NCBI GenBank assembly: GCA_905182575.1
Contig: CAJJCA010000006.1
Coordinates: forward strand, 1-64,000
Direction of reading: 5' to 3'
Source of the DNA: an uncultured Flavobacteriaceae bacterium
Lineage (GTDB): Bacteria; Bacteroidota; Bacteroidia; Flavobacteriales; Flavobacteriaceae
DNA length: 64,000 nucleotides
Shown: piece by piece, positions 31,497 through 42,988 of the stretch
Numbering within the stretch: the first letter of the stretch is position 1
Layout: every line of letters begins with the position of its first letter
The notes under the pieces: generated by a model
What the model was told of the DNA's origin: nothing
The model's input: the letters and a program-made list of their open reading frames with translations, nothing else
The model's database searches: none
Translations under genes and position numbers: made by a program

Positions 31497-32837
31497 TTAA
31501 GGATTAGGTGTATTTAAAAGAGTTTCTAACTCTATTTTTTTAGTGATTACGTTATTAATGGAATTCAAAAAGCTGCTTTGAATCGTATAAAGTTGCAACT
31601 GGGCTTGTCTTAACTCAAAAGAACTGACCATTCCTTCAAAATATTTTGTTTGGTTCTTCTTTTCAATACGTTCGGCCAATCTTAAGTTTTCCTTTTCCGT
31701 AAAATAATTTTCAATGGCCAATTGATAGTCGTTTAGGGCTGCATTTACCTCTATTTGAACTCTGTTTTGAACTTCATTAAGATTTGTTTTGGCCTGTTCT
31801 AGGGTTATTTTTGCTTTTTGAGTGTTTGCAGATCTTCCCAGCGAACTGAAAATAGGAATATTGAGTTTCACCCCCACCAAGGACGAGCCAAACCATTTTT
31901 GAGAATTCTCTGTAAAAGTGAACTCATTGCTATTACCCGTATAAGTCCCATTAATAAAAGCCATAAGCTTTGGCAAACTTTTTGATTTTTCTAATTTAAA
32001 AAGAAGCGCGTCAGATTTCATTTTATTTTCAGCAATCTGAATATCAATATTGTTAATGATAATAACAGCGTCAGGTTTATCAGTCAACAGGCTGGCCTCG
32101 CTAAAAATATCTTCCACACCACTCGAAAGAACTAGCTTTTGATCTAAAGGATAACCAATGACGAACTTGAGTATTTCCTCAGTGATTTTAATAAAGTTTT
32201 TAGCATATTTTAATTGAGAATTGATGTTGGATAAGGTCAAATGAATTTGCTCCACGCTTTCCTCTTCTTCAAAACCGTTTTTAAAAAGTTGATGAACCTC
32301 GGTCAAATTGTCCTCCAGTTTTGCGATATTTTTTTCTAAAAAATTCACATTGTATTCTGCTAGCAATACAGATGTATAGGTCGTTACCGTAAGCTTTTTT
32401 ACCTCCAAAGTAGTTTTCTTAAACAGGTTTTCAGAAATGTTTAAATAAACCTTAATTGCTTCCAACCCGACCAAGTAGGATCCATCAAAAATGAGTTGTT
32501 CTAACTTTACCGTCCCAATTAAGTTTTGCTTCGTTCCAAAGGTAAGTTCAGAAAACTCCCCTGGGATTCCGCCAAAAAATTCAGCTGGAACTAATGAAAC
32601 AGGTCTTTCTAGGAAGTTTTGATAATTGGCTTCAGCGCTAATTTGCGGTAGACCAATGGCAATGGTTTTCCACTTCTCTTTGTAGGCCTTTTGGATTTCT
32701 AAATCAGCATTGATAATTGCGCTATTGTTTTTTAATCCAAAAGTAATGGCCTCTTCCAGGGTCAAAGATTCGGGAAGATCTTGCCCCCTAGCGAAGCTCG
32801 TCAGGAGTGTCAAGATCAAAAATAAATTAATTTTCAT
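31497..32837 (-). CDS. TolC-family outer-membrane efflux protein
   Basis: Signal peptide; ESLTLEEAITFGLKNNSAIINADLEIQKAYKEKW; heptad-rich repeats. Confidence 0.9.
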   Translation of the reverse strand: MKINLFLILTLLTSFARGQDLPESLTLEEAITFGLKNNSAIINADLEIQKAYKEKWKTIAIGLPQISAEANYQNFLERPVSLVPAEFFGGIPGEFSELTFGTKQNLIGTVKLEQLIFDGSYLVGLEAIKVYLNISENLFKKTTLEVKKLTVTTYTSVLLAEYNVNFLEKNIAKLEDNLTEVHQLFKNGFEEEESVEQIHLTLSNINSQLKYAKNFIKITEEILKFVIGYPLDQKLVLSSGVEDIFSEASLLTDKPDAVIIINNIDIQIAENKMKSDALLFKLEKSKSLPKLMAFINGTYTGNSNEFTFTENSQKWFGSSLVGVKLNIPIFSSLGRSANTQKAKITLEQAKTNLNEVQNRVQIEVNAALNDYQLAIENYFTEKENLRLAERIEKKNQTKYFEGMVSSFELRQAQLQLYTIQSSFLNSINNVITKKIELETLLNTPNP

Positions 32838-33465
32838 GGTTTTTATTTGAGTTATAACTTTTTAAAAACGACAAACCTTTGGAAGTTACGATTGCCCTCA
32901 GATGATAGTCGATGTATTGATCTATTAATTGATCAATTTTATAGTCTTTAGGAGAAAACAACTTTATGTTTCGAATGCCAGCAAATCCGTTAAAGTAAAT
33001 ACGAGTTATAAATTGAGGATCTATAGAAGCTCTAAAAAGTCCTTTCTCTATTCCTTTATTTATGCTTTTTTCAAAACTTGCTCCTAAGGTGTCTAATTCC
33101 ATTTCCCTTAATTCATCATGAATTTTTGGATAATATTTTTGAAGTTGATATTGTACAGAACTGTCTTTTTTTGCTAAAACCTGAACCGCGATTTTTTTAA
33201 TCTCATAAATCGCAATGATGGAGTTTTCAGATTCATCTTGAATTTTAAATATTTGAGATTTGACTTGATCAAAGATTTGAAAAACAGCAGCCCTAACGAG
33301 CGAGGGCTTGTCTTCAAAATGAGAATAAATTGTTTTTTTAGAAATGTGCATTCGCTCAGCGATGTCATCCATTGTGACACTCTTTGTTCCGTACTCAAGA
33401 AACATTAGGGCGGATTGATTTATAATTTCTTTTTTCACCAAAAATATTTCTGTAAAATTAATCAA
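32827..33465 (-). CDS. TetR-family regulator
   Basis: GTKSVTMDDIAERMHISKKTIYSHFEDKPSLV helix-turn-helix. Confidence 0.92.
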   Translation of the reverse strand: MINFTEIFLVKKEIINQSALMFLEYGTKSVTMDDIAERMHISKKTIYSHFEDKPSLVRAAVFQIFDQVKSQIFKIQDESENSIIAIYEIKKIAVQVLAKKDSSVQYQLQKYYPKIHDELREMELDTLGASFEKSINKGIEKGLFRASIDPQFITRIYFNGFAGIRNIKLFSPKDYKIDQLIDQYIDYHLRAIVTSKGLSFLKSYNSNKNHEN

Positions 33466-33561
33466 GAAAACTTTTAATACCTAAAAAGTTTCCAAAGTTT
33501 TTCCGTTTTTTTTCTTAGGTTTAACACTCGTGCTGTATTTTTACAAAAAACTTATTTTTAG

Positions 33562-34539
33562 ATGGAAATTTTCAAGCAGTATAACGAACTTTTGAATCCC
33601 TTTCTTGAAGATTTTAAAATCACAAAATCACCACAAAATCTTTACCTCCCCATTGATTATATCCTAGAGTTAGGAGGCAAAAGAATCCGTCCTTTTTTAA
33701 CCCTAATGGCGGCTGAAAGTTTTGGTGCAAACCCTAAAGAAGCATTGCCTGCTGCGCTTTCCGTTGAAGTTTTTCACAATTTTACCCTGATGCATGATGA
33801 CATTATGGACGACGCACCCTTGCGCCGAGGAAAGACCACTGTTCATGAAAAATGGGACATCAATACTGCCATACTTTCTGGTGATGCAATGTTGATTAGG
33901 GCCTATCAGTTACTTGAAAATTATCCAGCTCAGATGTTTGTAAAGCTCAATCAATTGCTCAGTAGGACTGCGCTTGAAGTTTGCGAAGGACAACAATATG
34001 ACATTGATTTTGAAACTTTAAATAATGTAAGTCAAGAAGATTATATTGAAATGATCAGATTGAAAACAGCCGTATTGGTCGGTTGTGCACTGAAAATGGG
34101 AGCTGCTGTAGCCCAAGCTTCTGAGGTAGATTGTCAGCTTTTCTATGATTTTGGGATTCAGTTGGGATTGGCTTTTCAATTACAAGACGACTATTTAGAT
34201 GCTTTTGGAAACCCCGAAACTTTTGGTAAGCAAGTAGGAGGTGACATTTTGGAAAACAAAAAAACCATTTTATACCACCTTGCTTTAAAAAACGGGAATA
34301 AATTACAGCAAGACCGTCTCAACGAACTCCTAAACAGTGAAGATGAAATAGCGGCAAACCAAAAAATCACAGAAGTTAAAGCACTCTTTGAAATTACAGA
34401 AGCGAGAAGCGCAACTCGAGACTTGATTTCCCATTACATGAAAAAGGCAGATGAAAAACTAGGGGCTATCTCCATTTCTGAGGAACAAAAGCAAAAGTTT
34501 GTTTCACTTAAGCAATGGTTGATGAACCGAGATCATTAA
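33562..34539 (+). CDS. Polyprenyl synthetase (isoprenyl diphosphate synthase)
   Basis: LGGKRIRPFL; HDDIMDDAPLRRG (first Asp-rich); LQDDYLDAFG (second Asp-rich). Confidence 0.95.
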   Translation: MEIFKQYNELLNPFLEDFKITKSPQNLYLPIDYILELGGKRIRPFLTLMAAESFGANPKEALPAALSVEVFHNFTLMHDDIMDDAPLRRGKTTVHEKWDINTAILSGDAMLIRAYQLLENYPAQMFVKLNQLLSRTALEVCEGQQYDIDFETLNNVSQEDYIEMIRLKTAVLVGCALKMGAAVAQASEVDCQLFYDFGIQLGLAFQLQDDYLDAFGNPETFGKQVGGDILENKKTILYHLALKNGNKLQQDRLNELLNSEDEIAANQKITEVKALFEITEARSATRDLISHYMKKADEKLGAISISEEQKQKFVSLKQWLMNRDH

Positions 34540-35668
34540 AATAAACGTTTCGCTAAGGCTTTTATAAATTGGGTTACTTTAAAGGAGCGCATAATTTTTA
34601 ATTCCTCCCAATAGTTGCTTTTTTCATCCAAGAATTTGAAGATGGTTTGTGTGGTGTTGTTTTTAAACATTCGCATAAAAAGATCAGCACCTTCGGCATT
34701 GTTGTTTGCAAGTACATCAATAAAAAGTAAATCGTAAAACCAAAACCGGTTTCTGTTTCCAAACTGATCTAGAGGTTTGTTTTGTTTTAAATGTTGAATC
34801 AATTCCTTGGTCTTTTCATTGATCCTTTGAAAGGTAAAGCCCGTGCTTGGCTTAGTCCATCCGCCTGCAGTGCCAATGTGAAGTAAACGTTCTGTATTGT
34901 TAAGGTCAAATCGATAACATGTCATAGGAATTTGCCCTTCTTCTTGTTCAAGGATTTTATATCCTTGGGTGGGTATTTCACTAAGAAATGTTTCGATTTC
35001 AGCAATATATTCCTCCTTCTCCAAAAGGTCTTTTGAGAAAAGCGTGTATTCGACCAAAGCTTTGGTTGGAGAAAAAGGGAGTAAATACATAAAGCGAGTA
35101 TTCCCTTTCTGGGGAATATCAAAATTCATAAACTCTATTTTATCAGGATCAAAACAAGGCGCATTTGTTTCGATGACCTGTCCAACGAAATGTTGTTGAA
35201 GCACTGGATACTTTGACTGATTGTAAAGTAAACTTGGATCATAAATGCTAGAAAAAATCAGATCCGCTTCATATTGATTTTTAGCTGTTTTTACGCTGTT
35301 GACTTGGTGATCAATCTCAACTATGTTTTCTTGAGTCTGTTCAAGTTGAGCATAAGACTTGAGTTTCTCATTAACTAAAAGATAAAAATCAATACTTCTG
35401 ATCATTTTATATTGAAAGGGTTTTAGCGGAAAATCCATTTCAAAACCTTCGGCAGCAGGGTCGCTCATAGGTCGTTAATTCATTCCTCAACTCTCCGGTA
35501 TCTTTCCTCCCAAAAACACCAAGTTCTGTCGTTCGTTGTTTTTGATTCCCTCTCTATTAATAGGATAGACTTGTTTTTAAAATAAGGATCCATACAGATA
35601 CGGGAAACAAGTAATAACCCGGATGCGCCTCCTCCACAAATAATATAGTCGTATTTCTTATTTTTCAT
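34536..35668 (-). CDS. crtY: Lycopene beta-cyclase, frameshifted near 35470-35480
   Basis: YDYIICGGGASGLLL (FAD fold); NDRTWCFWE; GGWTKPSTGFTFQRI. Confidence 0.88.
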
Positions 35669-35755
35669 CAGACAATCCAAAAGTAATGAATCCAAGTTAG
35701 AGCAGATTAAAATGTTTTAAATTTATATATTTGCAATCTTATTCGTTATTGATTT

Positions 35756-36574
35756 ATGGATGAAATTATTGAATACTTTGGTAGTATAAGCCCAATAAGG
35801 GGAGCTCTTTATGCTACTATTTTTACATGGTTTTTGACCGCTTTGGGTGCCTCATTTGTTTTTTTCTTTAAAACATTGCACAGAGGCTTTTTGGACGGAA
35901 TGTTGGGTTTCACCGGAGGGGTGATGGTTGCCGCCAGTTTTTGGAGCTTGCTTGCCCCGGGAATAGAAATGAGTGAAGGGGAGGGGTTTGTAAAAGTAAT
36001 GCCCGCTGCCATAGGATTTGCTTTAGGTGCGTTATTTATTTTTGCATTAGATAAAGTTTTGCCACACATTCATATAAACTTTAAAGAAACAGAAGGGATT
36101 AAAACCCCTTGGCACCGGACAACACTTTTGGTTTTGGCCATTACATTACACAACATTCCTGAAGGCTTGGCTGTTGGTGTATTATTTGGAGGAGTTGCCA
36201 CCGGAATTCCTGAAGCTTCTATTGCTGGAGCAGTCGTTTTAGCGCTTGGTATTGGAATTCAAAACTTTCCAGAGGGAATGGCAGTTTCGATGCCCTTAAG
36301 AAGACAAGGGGTGAGTCGTTTTAAAAGTTTTTGGTATGGACAATTGTCCGCAGTCGTTGAACCCATAGCTGGAGTTTTGGGTGCAGTAGCAGTAACATTT
36401 TTCACTCCAATTTTGCCTTATGCACTCGCTTTTGCCGCGGGCGCAATGATCTTTGTTGTTGTAGAAGAAGTGATTCCTGAAACCCAACAGGATAAATATA
36501 CAGATATAGCAACGCTTGGATTTATTGGAGGATTTATTGTTATGATGTGCTTAGATGTCGGTCTAGGGGGCTAG
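35756..36574 (+). CDS. ZIP-family metal transporter
   Basis: LAITLHNIPEGLAVGVLFGG and GIGIQNFPEGMAVSMPLRR. Confidence 0.93.
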   Translation: MDEIIEYFGSISPIRGALYATIFTWFLTALGASFVFFFKTLHRGFLDGMLGFTGGVMVAASFWSLLAPGIEMSEGEGFVKVMPAAIGFALGALFIFALDKVLPHIHINFKETEGIKTPWHRTTLLVLAITLHNIPEGLAVGVLFGGVATGIPEASIAGAVVLALGIGIQNFPEGMAVSMPLRRQGVSRFKSFWYGQLSAVVEPIAGVLGAVAVTFFTPILPYALAFAAGAMIFVVVEEVIPETQQDKYTDIATLGFIGGFIVMMCLDVGLGG

Positions 36575-36579
36575 ATAAA

Positions 36580-37629
36580 CTACTCTTTATCAAAATTCTT
36601 CCAACCTTGTGCCTCCATTTTTATGGATTGCCCTAAGCCAGTAATTAAATTACAAGAGTCGTTCTTTTCAGTAAAGTGACCGATGGGCGTTAATAGAGGA
36701 TGGTTTTTTATTTTATCAAAATCAGACTGTTTGATTGCCATTAAAAGTTCGTAGTCTTCTCCACCGTTTAATACCGCCGTAGTGCTGTTCATCTTGAACT
36801 CTTCGGCAGTTGAAAGTGCCTGAGGGTCAATGGGTAGTTTTTCTTCAAAAACTTGACATCCCAAATTAGAAGACTTACACAGGTGATGTATTTCAGAGGA
36901 AAGCCCATCACTGATATCGATCATTGCATTGGGAACAATTTCCAAATCTTTTAGAAGTTCAACAATATCTTTTCTAGCTTCTGGTTTTAATTGTCGCTCA
37001 ACACAATAAGCATAATTAGATAAATCGGGTTGTGCATTTGGATTGACCTGAAAAACAGCTTTTTCACGCTCTAAGACTTGAAGTCCTAGATAAGCTCCCC
37101 CAAGATCACCGCTTACCACCAATATGTCATTCGGCTGAGCCCCTGATCGGTAGGTTGTTTTTTCTTTAGCGACCTGTCCCAAAGCAGTAACTGAAATAAT
37201 CAGTCCAGTGGTGCTGCTCGAAGTATCTCCGCCCACCAAATCAATTTTATAATTTTTACAAGCCAAAGCGATTCCGGCATACAATTCCTCAACAGCTTCT
37301 AGCGTAAAGCGATTAGAAACTGCAATGGAAACAGTAATTTGAGTGGCTTCTGCGTTCATTGCATAAACATCCGAAAGGTTGACCATAACCGCCTTATATC
37401 CTAAATGTTTTAAAGGCATGTAACTCAAATCAAAATGAACCCCTTCAACCAATAAATCTGTTGTTACTACTGTTTGATTTTTATTTAGTTTCAAAACTGC
37501 GGCATCATCGCCCACTCCCTTTATGCTGGTTTTGTGCAATAAAGAAAATGTTTTTGTTAGGTGCTCAATCAATTGGAATTCTCCCATTTGAGATAAGGGC
37601 GTACGACTTTGGTTTTTGTTTTCAAACAT
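36580..37629 (-). CDS. thiL: Thiamine-phosphate kinase
   Basis: GEFQLIEHLTK; GVGDDAAVL; TTDLLVEGVHFDLSYMPLKHLGYKA; IDISDGLSSEIHHLC; start at 37629 preferred. Confidence 0.93.
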   Translation of the reverse strand: MFENKNQSRTPLSQMGEFQLIEHLTKTFSLLHKTSIKGVGDDAAVLKLNKNQTVVTTDLLVEGVHFDLSYMPLKHLGYKAVMVNLSDVYAMNAEATQITVSIAVSNRFTLEAVEELYAGIALACKNYKIDLVGGDTSSSTTGLIISVTALGQVAKEKTTYRSGAQPNDILVVSGDLGGAYLGLQVLEREKAVFQVNPNAQPDLSNYAYCVERQLKPEARKDIVELLKDLEIVPNAMIDISDGLSSEIHHLCKSSNLGCQVFEEKLPIDPQALSTAEEFKMNSTTAVLNGGEDYELLMAIKQSDFDKIKNHPLLTPIGHFTEKNDSCNLITGLGQSIKMEAQGWKNFDKE

Positions 37630-37725
37630 ATTGCAAAAATAAGAGGATTTAATCAGATTCGCATCAAGCTTTAAATTTTGTGTAAAATAAAATGAAAAGA
37701 ATACCTTTATATAAATATATCCCAA

Positions 37726-38996
37726 ATGAGATTTACAATTATTGGTCTTGGACTTCTCTTTTTATTTGTTTTCTATTCTTGCGAACCTGAGCAGACTTCT
37801 AGCGGTTTTCCGGATCTAGAATATCCATTGGTTGATGTGCCTAAAACGCCTATCGATTTCACAGATACAGAAACAACAACAAAAGCCCTTTGCATTAATG
37901 GTTTTGCAGGGGGGTATCCTTGTCTTGGATACGATTTAATGGCGCGGATCCCGCTCTCTAGATTTAAAAGTGCTGAAGCCAATGACAGTTGGGGTTGGAC
38001 AGATTCAGATACAGCCAAAGAATATGCCATCATTGGGCTAGATGACGGTACTGGTTTTGTAGACATATCCGACCCAATAAATCCAGTATATTTGGGGAAA
38101 CTTCCCACGGCGACTGAATCTAGTTCATGGCGAGACATAAAGGTCTACAAGAACCATGCTTATATCGTCAGTGAAGCCAAAGAACATGGCGTTCAAATTT
38201 TTGATTTAACAAAACTTCGTGGACTAGAATCTGAGCAAAACTTTACTTCAGATGGTGTTTTAAATACCGTCAATACGGCGCACAATATTTTTATAAATGA
38301 AGAAAGCGGCTTTGGTTATGTGGTCGGAACTAATCGTGAAAATGAATACGAAGGTGGCGTTTATTTTTTAGACTTAGCGGACCCACTAAATCCAGTTGTT
38401 GTTGGGGGTTATGGAGAACAGGGCTATACGCATGACGCCCAAGTAGTAAACTACAAAGGCCCTGATACTGATTATTTAGGAAAGGAAATTTACATTGGAT
38501 CAAATGAATCCAATCTTTTCCTCTTGATGTAACAGATAAAAAAAATCCAATCTTTATTGCTTCTGCCGTTTACCCAAACCTTGTCTATACCCACCAAGGG
38601 TGGTTTACAGAAGACCAACGTTTTTTGATCCTGGGTGATGAAGGAGATGAGTATACTTTTGGAGGAAGAACCCGTTCTCTGGTCTTTGACTTGGAGGACT
38701 TGGACAATCCTGTTTTACACTTTAGCTATATGGGCGCAACCAATGCCATTGACCACAATGGGTATGTCATCAATGATTTACTTTATTTGGCAAATTATAC
38801 CGCAGGAATAAGAGTCATTGACGTCAAAAACATTGAAAACAAACAAATGTCAGAGGTGGGATTTTTTGACACTTATCCAAAAGATAATTCAGGTATTTTT
38901 GCTGGAGTTTGGAATGTCTATCCGTTTTTTGAAAGCGGGGTGATCCTAATAAGTGATTTAAATAAGGGTTTATTTTTAGTTAAAAAATCAGAATAG
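37726..38996 (+). CDS. Choice-of-anchor-B / LVIVD-repeat beta-propeller lipoprotein, one frameshift near 38520
   Basis: VFYSCEPEQ lipobox; CINGFAGGYPCLGYDLMARIPLS; GFVDISDPINPVYLGKLP and FDLEDLDNPVLHFSYMGA repeats. Confidence 0.82.
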
Positions 38997-40332
38997 TGTT
39001 TAGAAAAGTTATTATTTTAATCTAATATTTCTTTTACAAATTCAATGTTATCTATATTCCCAATTGGATAGTTCCAGTACCCTTTAAGGGAGAATTGGCA
39101 TGGGTTAAAGTCTATGGAGGTAGTAATGAAGACATTGCAAAATCCATCATCAGTCTATCCGAAGGAGGTTTTGCAGTCATTGGAAACTCTAACAGTACAG
39201 ATGGAGATTTTTCTGAAAAAACGAGCACTGATCGTGATTTGTTTTTGATGAAATTGAAAGATGACGGTTCGCTTTTATGGAAAAAAATCTATGGAGGCTC
39301 GGGAGACGATCTCGGGAATTCACTTTTGCAAACTCCAGATGGCGGTTTTGTATTGTTGGGTTACAGAAGCAGTCATGACGGAGACGTCAACCCCACCAAA
39401 GGATTTCATGACAATTGGATTTTGAAAGTAGATAAATCAGGAAATATAGAATGGCAAAACACTTATGGGTTTGAAGGTCACGACCATGCATATAATGTGA
39501 TTTCAACTACTGATGGGGGTTATTTTTTCAATGGTTTTTTAGATGTTACCGCTTCTGGTGGTGAAGGGAACGACGGAAGAAGTGCCAGTAGAAACAGGCA
39601 TGGCGTTGGAGAGTTTTGGTGCCACAAGCTAGATCCAACGGCAACCTCGAATGGCGGCGCTATTTTGGAGGAACCAACAATGACAGATCCTACGATGCAC
39701 TTCAGACGACTGATGGGAATTTTTTGATGGTTGGAGTTTCAGAAAGTGATGATGTTGATATTTCTAATAACAAAGGAAGTTATGATGTCTGGGCAGTGAT
39801 GATCAATGAAGAAGGAGAAATGCTGTGGGAAAAATCTTTTGGCGGAGATTTAATTGATGAGGCTTCGGGAGTTATTGAAGATTTTGAAGGTAATTTTAAA
39901 ATTATCGGAAATAGTTTTAGTCAGGATCAAGACATTAAAAACCCCAAAGGAGAATCCGATGTTTTACAACTCACAATTGATAGCTCGGGAAATTTGATTC
40001 GGTCTTTAAACTTTGGTGGATCTGAATTTGATTTGGGAAAGTCATTGGTCGAAGGCTATGATGGATATTTGTTTTTAACGGGTTACTCAAGAAGTTCTGA
40101 TGGAGATTTTTCTTTAAATGCTGGAGAAAATGATATTTTTTTGATGCAAATTCATCCCAATGGTACCGTTATGAAATCCATTACATTGGGAGGGAATGGA
40201 GAGGATTTTGCAAATGATTTATTAAAAACAAAAAGCGGCAGTGTCTTGGTCGTGGGTCAGAGTAACAGTCTTGACAATCCCCTCATAAACAACAAAGGAA
40301 ACACAGATATTGTCATTGCTAAATGGGAATAG
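38997..40332 (+). CDS. Secreted seven-repeat beta-propeller-like protein, frameshifted (clear coding from 39095)
   Basis: Tandem about 52-59 aa repeats starting YGGS/FGGS...D.. and ending LMKL/W; frame change near 39640; plausible lipoprotein signal LIFLLQIQC in another frame upstream. Confidence 0.75.
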
Positions 40333-40431
40333 ATTTTTAATAATTTCACTATCAATAGAATTGATAATTAATCTAAATAAATATAATCAAATTGGCTATA
40401 TTTGTAATGGTTATAAATAATTTATTATCTC

Positions 40432-40761
40432 ATGATCAAAGTTTCAAAAAGCGCTCGTAAAAAAGTCTCTCAATTAATGGAGGAAGACGGCTATAGCCCG
40501 GTACAAGATTTTGTTCGTGTTGGGGTTAAGAGTGGCGGATGTTCCGGACTTTCTTATGACCTCACTTTCGATAAATCTAAAGCCGAAGAAGACCGTCTTT
40601 TCGAAGACAATAAAGTCAAGATTTTAGTTGACAAAAAAAGCCTTTTGTACCTATTGGGGACTACGTTAGAATACTCAGGAGGATTAAACGGAAAAGGATT
40701 TGTATTTAACAATCCAAACGCACAGAGAACCTGTGGGTGCGGAGAAAGTTTTTCTTTGTAA
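40432..40761 (+). CDS. A-type iron-sulfur carrier (SufA/IscA family)
   Basis: VGVKSGGCSGLSYDLTF ... RTCGCGESFSL (three conserved Cys). Confidence 0.93.
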   Translation: MIKVSKSARKKVSQLMEEDGYSPVQDFVRVGVKSGGCSGLSYDLTFDKSKAEEDRLFEDNKVKILVDKKSLLYLLGTTLEYSGGLNGKGFVFNNPNAQRTCGCGESFSL

Positions 40762-40779
40762 AAACAAAACAAAAAAAGG

Positions 40780-42226
40780 ATGGCTTATACTGAGGAAGAA
40801 CTCAAGAAAGAACTAGAGACCAAAGAATATGAATATGGTTTCTATACGGACATTGACTCCGAAACTTTTCCGATTGGATTAAGTGAAGAGATTGTCGAAA
40901 GAATATCTGCTAAAAAAAATGAGCCAGAATGGATGACCCAATGGCGTTTGGAAGCATTCCGAGCATGGAAAAAAATGGACGAACCCGATTGGGCAAACGT
41001 TCATTATAAAAAGCCGGACTTCCAAGCAATATCCTATTATTCGGCACCCTTAAAAAAAGATAAATACGAAAGTATTGATGAAGTTGATCCCGAACTACTC
41101 GCCACTTTTGAAAAGTTAGGGATTTCCTCTAGACGAGCAAAAGAAATTGGCAGGAGTTGCTGTGGATATCGTTGTAGACTCAGTTTCTGTAGCAACTACT
41201 TTTAAAAAGACGTTGGGCGAAAAAGGAATTATATTTTGCTCAATTTCAGAAGCGATTCAGGACCATCCTGAATTGGTGAAAAAGTACATTGGAAGTGTGG
41301 TTCCTGTTAAGGATAATTTTTATGCAGCGCTTAATTCGGCAGTATTCTCCGACGGTTCTTTCTGTTATATCCCAAAAGGAGTGCGTTGCCCGATGGAATT
41401 GTCCACTTATTTCAGGATAAATCAGGCCGGTACCGGACAATTTGAAAGAACTTTGGTTATCGCAGATGAATCGAGTTATGTAAGTTATCTTGAAGGGTGT
41501 ACTGCTCCTTCTAGAGATGAAAATCAGTTACATGCTGCTGTGGTAGAGCTCGTTGCTTTGGATCATTCCGAAATAAAATATTCAACCGTTCAGAACTGGT
41601 ACCCTGGCGGAAAAGATGGTGTTGGAGGGGTTTACAATTTTGTAACTAAAAGAGGTATTTGCCACACCCATTCTAAAATATCTTGGACGCAGGTTGAAAC
41701 AGGTTCAGCGGTTACTTGGAAATATCCTTCTTGTATACTCAAAGGGGATCATTCTACAGGAGAATTTTATTCTATCGCATTGACCAATAATTATCAACAA
41801 GCTGATACTGGAACCAAAATGATTCACCTTGGTAAAAACACAAAAAGTACAATCATTTCTAAAGGGATTTCTGCTGGGAAATCTCAGAATAGCTATAGAG
41901 GTTTAGTACAGGTGCATCCTCGCGCAACCAATGCTCGAAATTTTTCGCAGTGTGATTCCCTATTAATGGGGAATGATTGTGGTGCACACACTTTTCCTTA
42001 CATAGAGGTGAGAAACAACTCTGCTCAAATCGAGCACGAAGCGACTACTAGTAAAATCGGTGAAGACCAAGTTTTTTATTGCAACCAAAGAGGAATTGAT
42101 CCTGAAAAGGCAATTGCTTTGATTGTAAATGGTTTTAGTAAAGAAGTATTAAATAAGCTGCCCATGGAATTTGCCGTGGAAGCACAAAAATTATTAGAAA
42201 TCTCATTAGAGGGATCCGTAGGATAA
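40780..42226 (+). CDS. sufB: Fe-S cluster assembly protein SufB, one frameshift near 41147
   Basis: [82 protein letters not shown]. Confidence 0.96.
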
Positions 42227-42236
42227 ATCAAAAAGT

Positions 42237-42983
42237 ATGATCACAATTGAAAACCTTCATGCTCAAGTAGAAGGCAAAAAAATATTAAATGGAATTGATC
42301 TTGATGTAAAGCCAGGAGAAGTTCACGCAATCATGGGACCAAATGGTTCTGGAAAAAGCACACTTTCTTCTGTAATTGCAGGTCACCATGACTATGAAGT
42401 AACAGAAGGTACGATGCTGTTAGAAGGCGAAGACCTCTCCGAGATGAGTGCAGAAGAGCGCGCTCACAAAGGAATTTTTCTTTCCTTTCAATACCCAGTG
42501 GAAATCCCTGGCGTAAGTGTTACCAACTTTATCAAAACAGCCATCAATGCAAATCGAAAAGCGCATGGATTAGAAAACATGCCGGCGAATGAAATGCTTA
42601 AAAAAATTAGAGAAAAATCAGCATTACTTGAAATTGATTCTCGTTTTCTTTCACGTTCTTTAAATGAAGGTTTTTCAGGAGGAGAGAAAAAAAGAAATGA
42701 AATTTTTCAGATGGCCATGCTAGAGCCAAAGCTTTCAATACTTGATGAAACCGACTCTGGATTAGACATTGATGCCTTAAAAATTGTCGCCAATGGCGTC
42801 AATAAATTAAGGAGTAAAGACAATGCAATTGTTGTAATCACTCACTATCAAAGACTATTAGAATATATCGTCCCTGATTTTGTACACGTCATTTTTGACG
42901 GTAAAATTGTGAAATCGGGAACTAAAGATTTGGCACTAGAATTAGAAGCCAAAGGATATGATTGGATAAAAGAATTGGCATAA
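42237..42983 (+). CDS. sufC: Fe-S cluster assembly ATPase SufC
   Basis: [59 protein letters not shown]. Confidence 0.97.
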   Translation: MITIENLHAQVEGKKILNGIDLDVKPGEVHAIMGPNGSGKSTLSSVIAGHHDYEVTEGTMLLEGEDLSEMSAEERAHKGIFLSFQYPVEIPGVSVTNFIKTAINANRKAHGLENMPANEMLKKIREKSALLEIDSRFLSRSLNEGFSGGEKKRNEIFQMAMLEPKLSILDETDSGLDIDALKIVANGVNKLRSKDNAIVVITHYQRLLEYIVPDFVHVIFDGKIVKSGTKDLALELEAKGYDWIKELA

Positions 42984-42988
42984 TCTCT

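Noticed and set aside
39000-40332. Repeated YGGS/FGGS segments as a DNA repeat array
   Set aside because: Repeats are conserved at protein level only; explained by propeller blades
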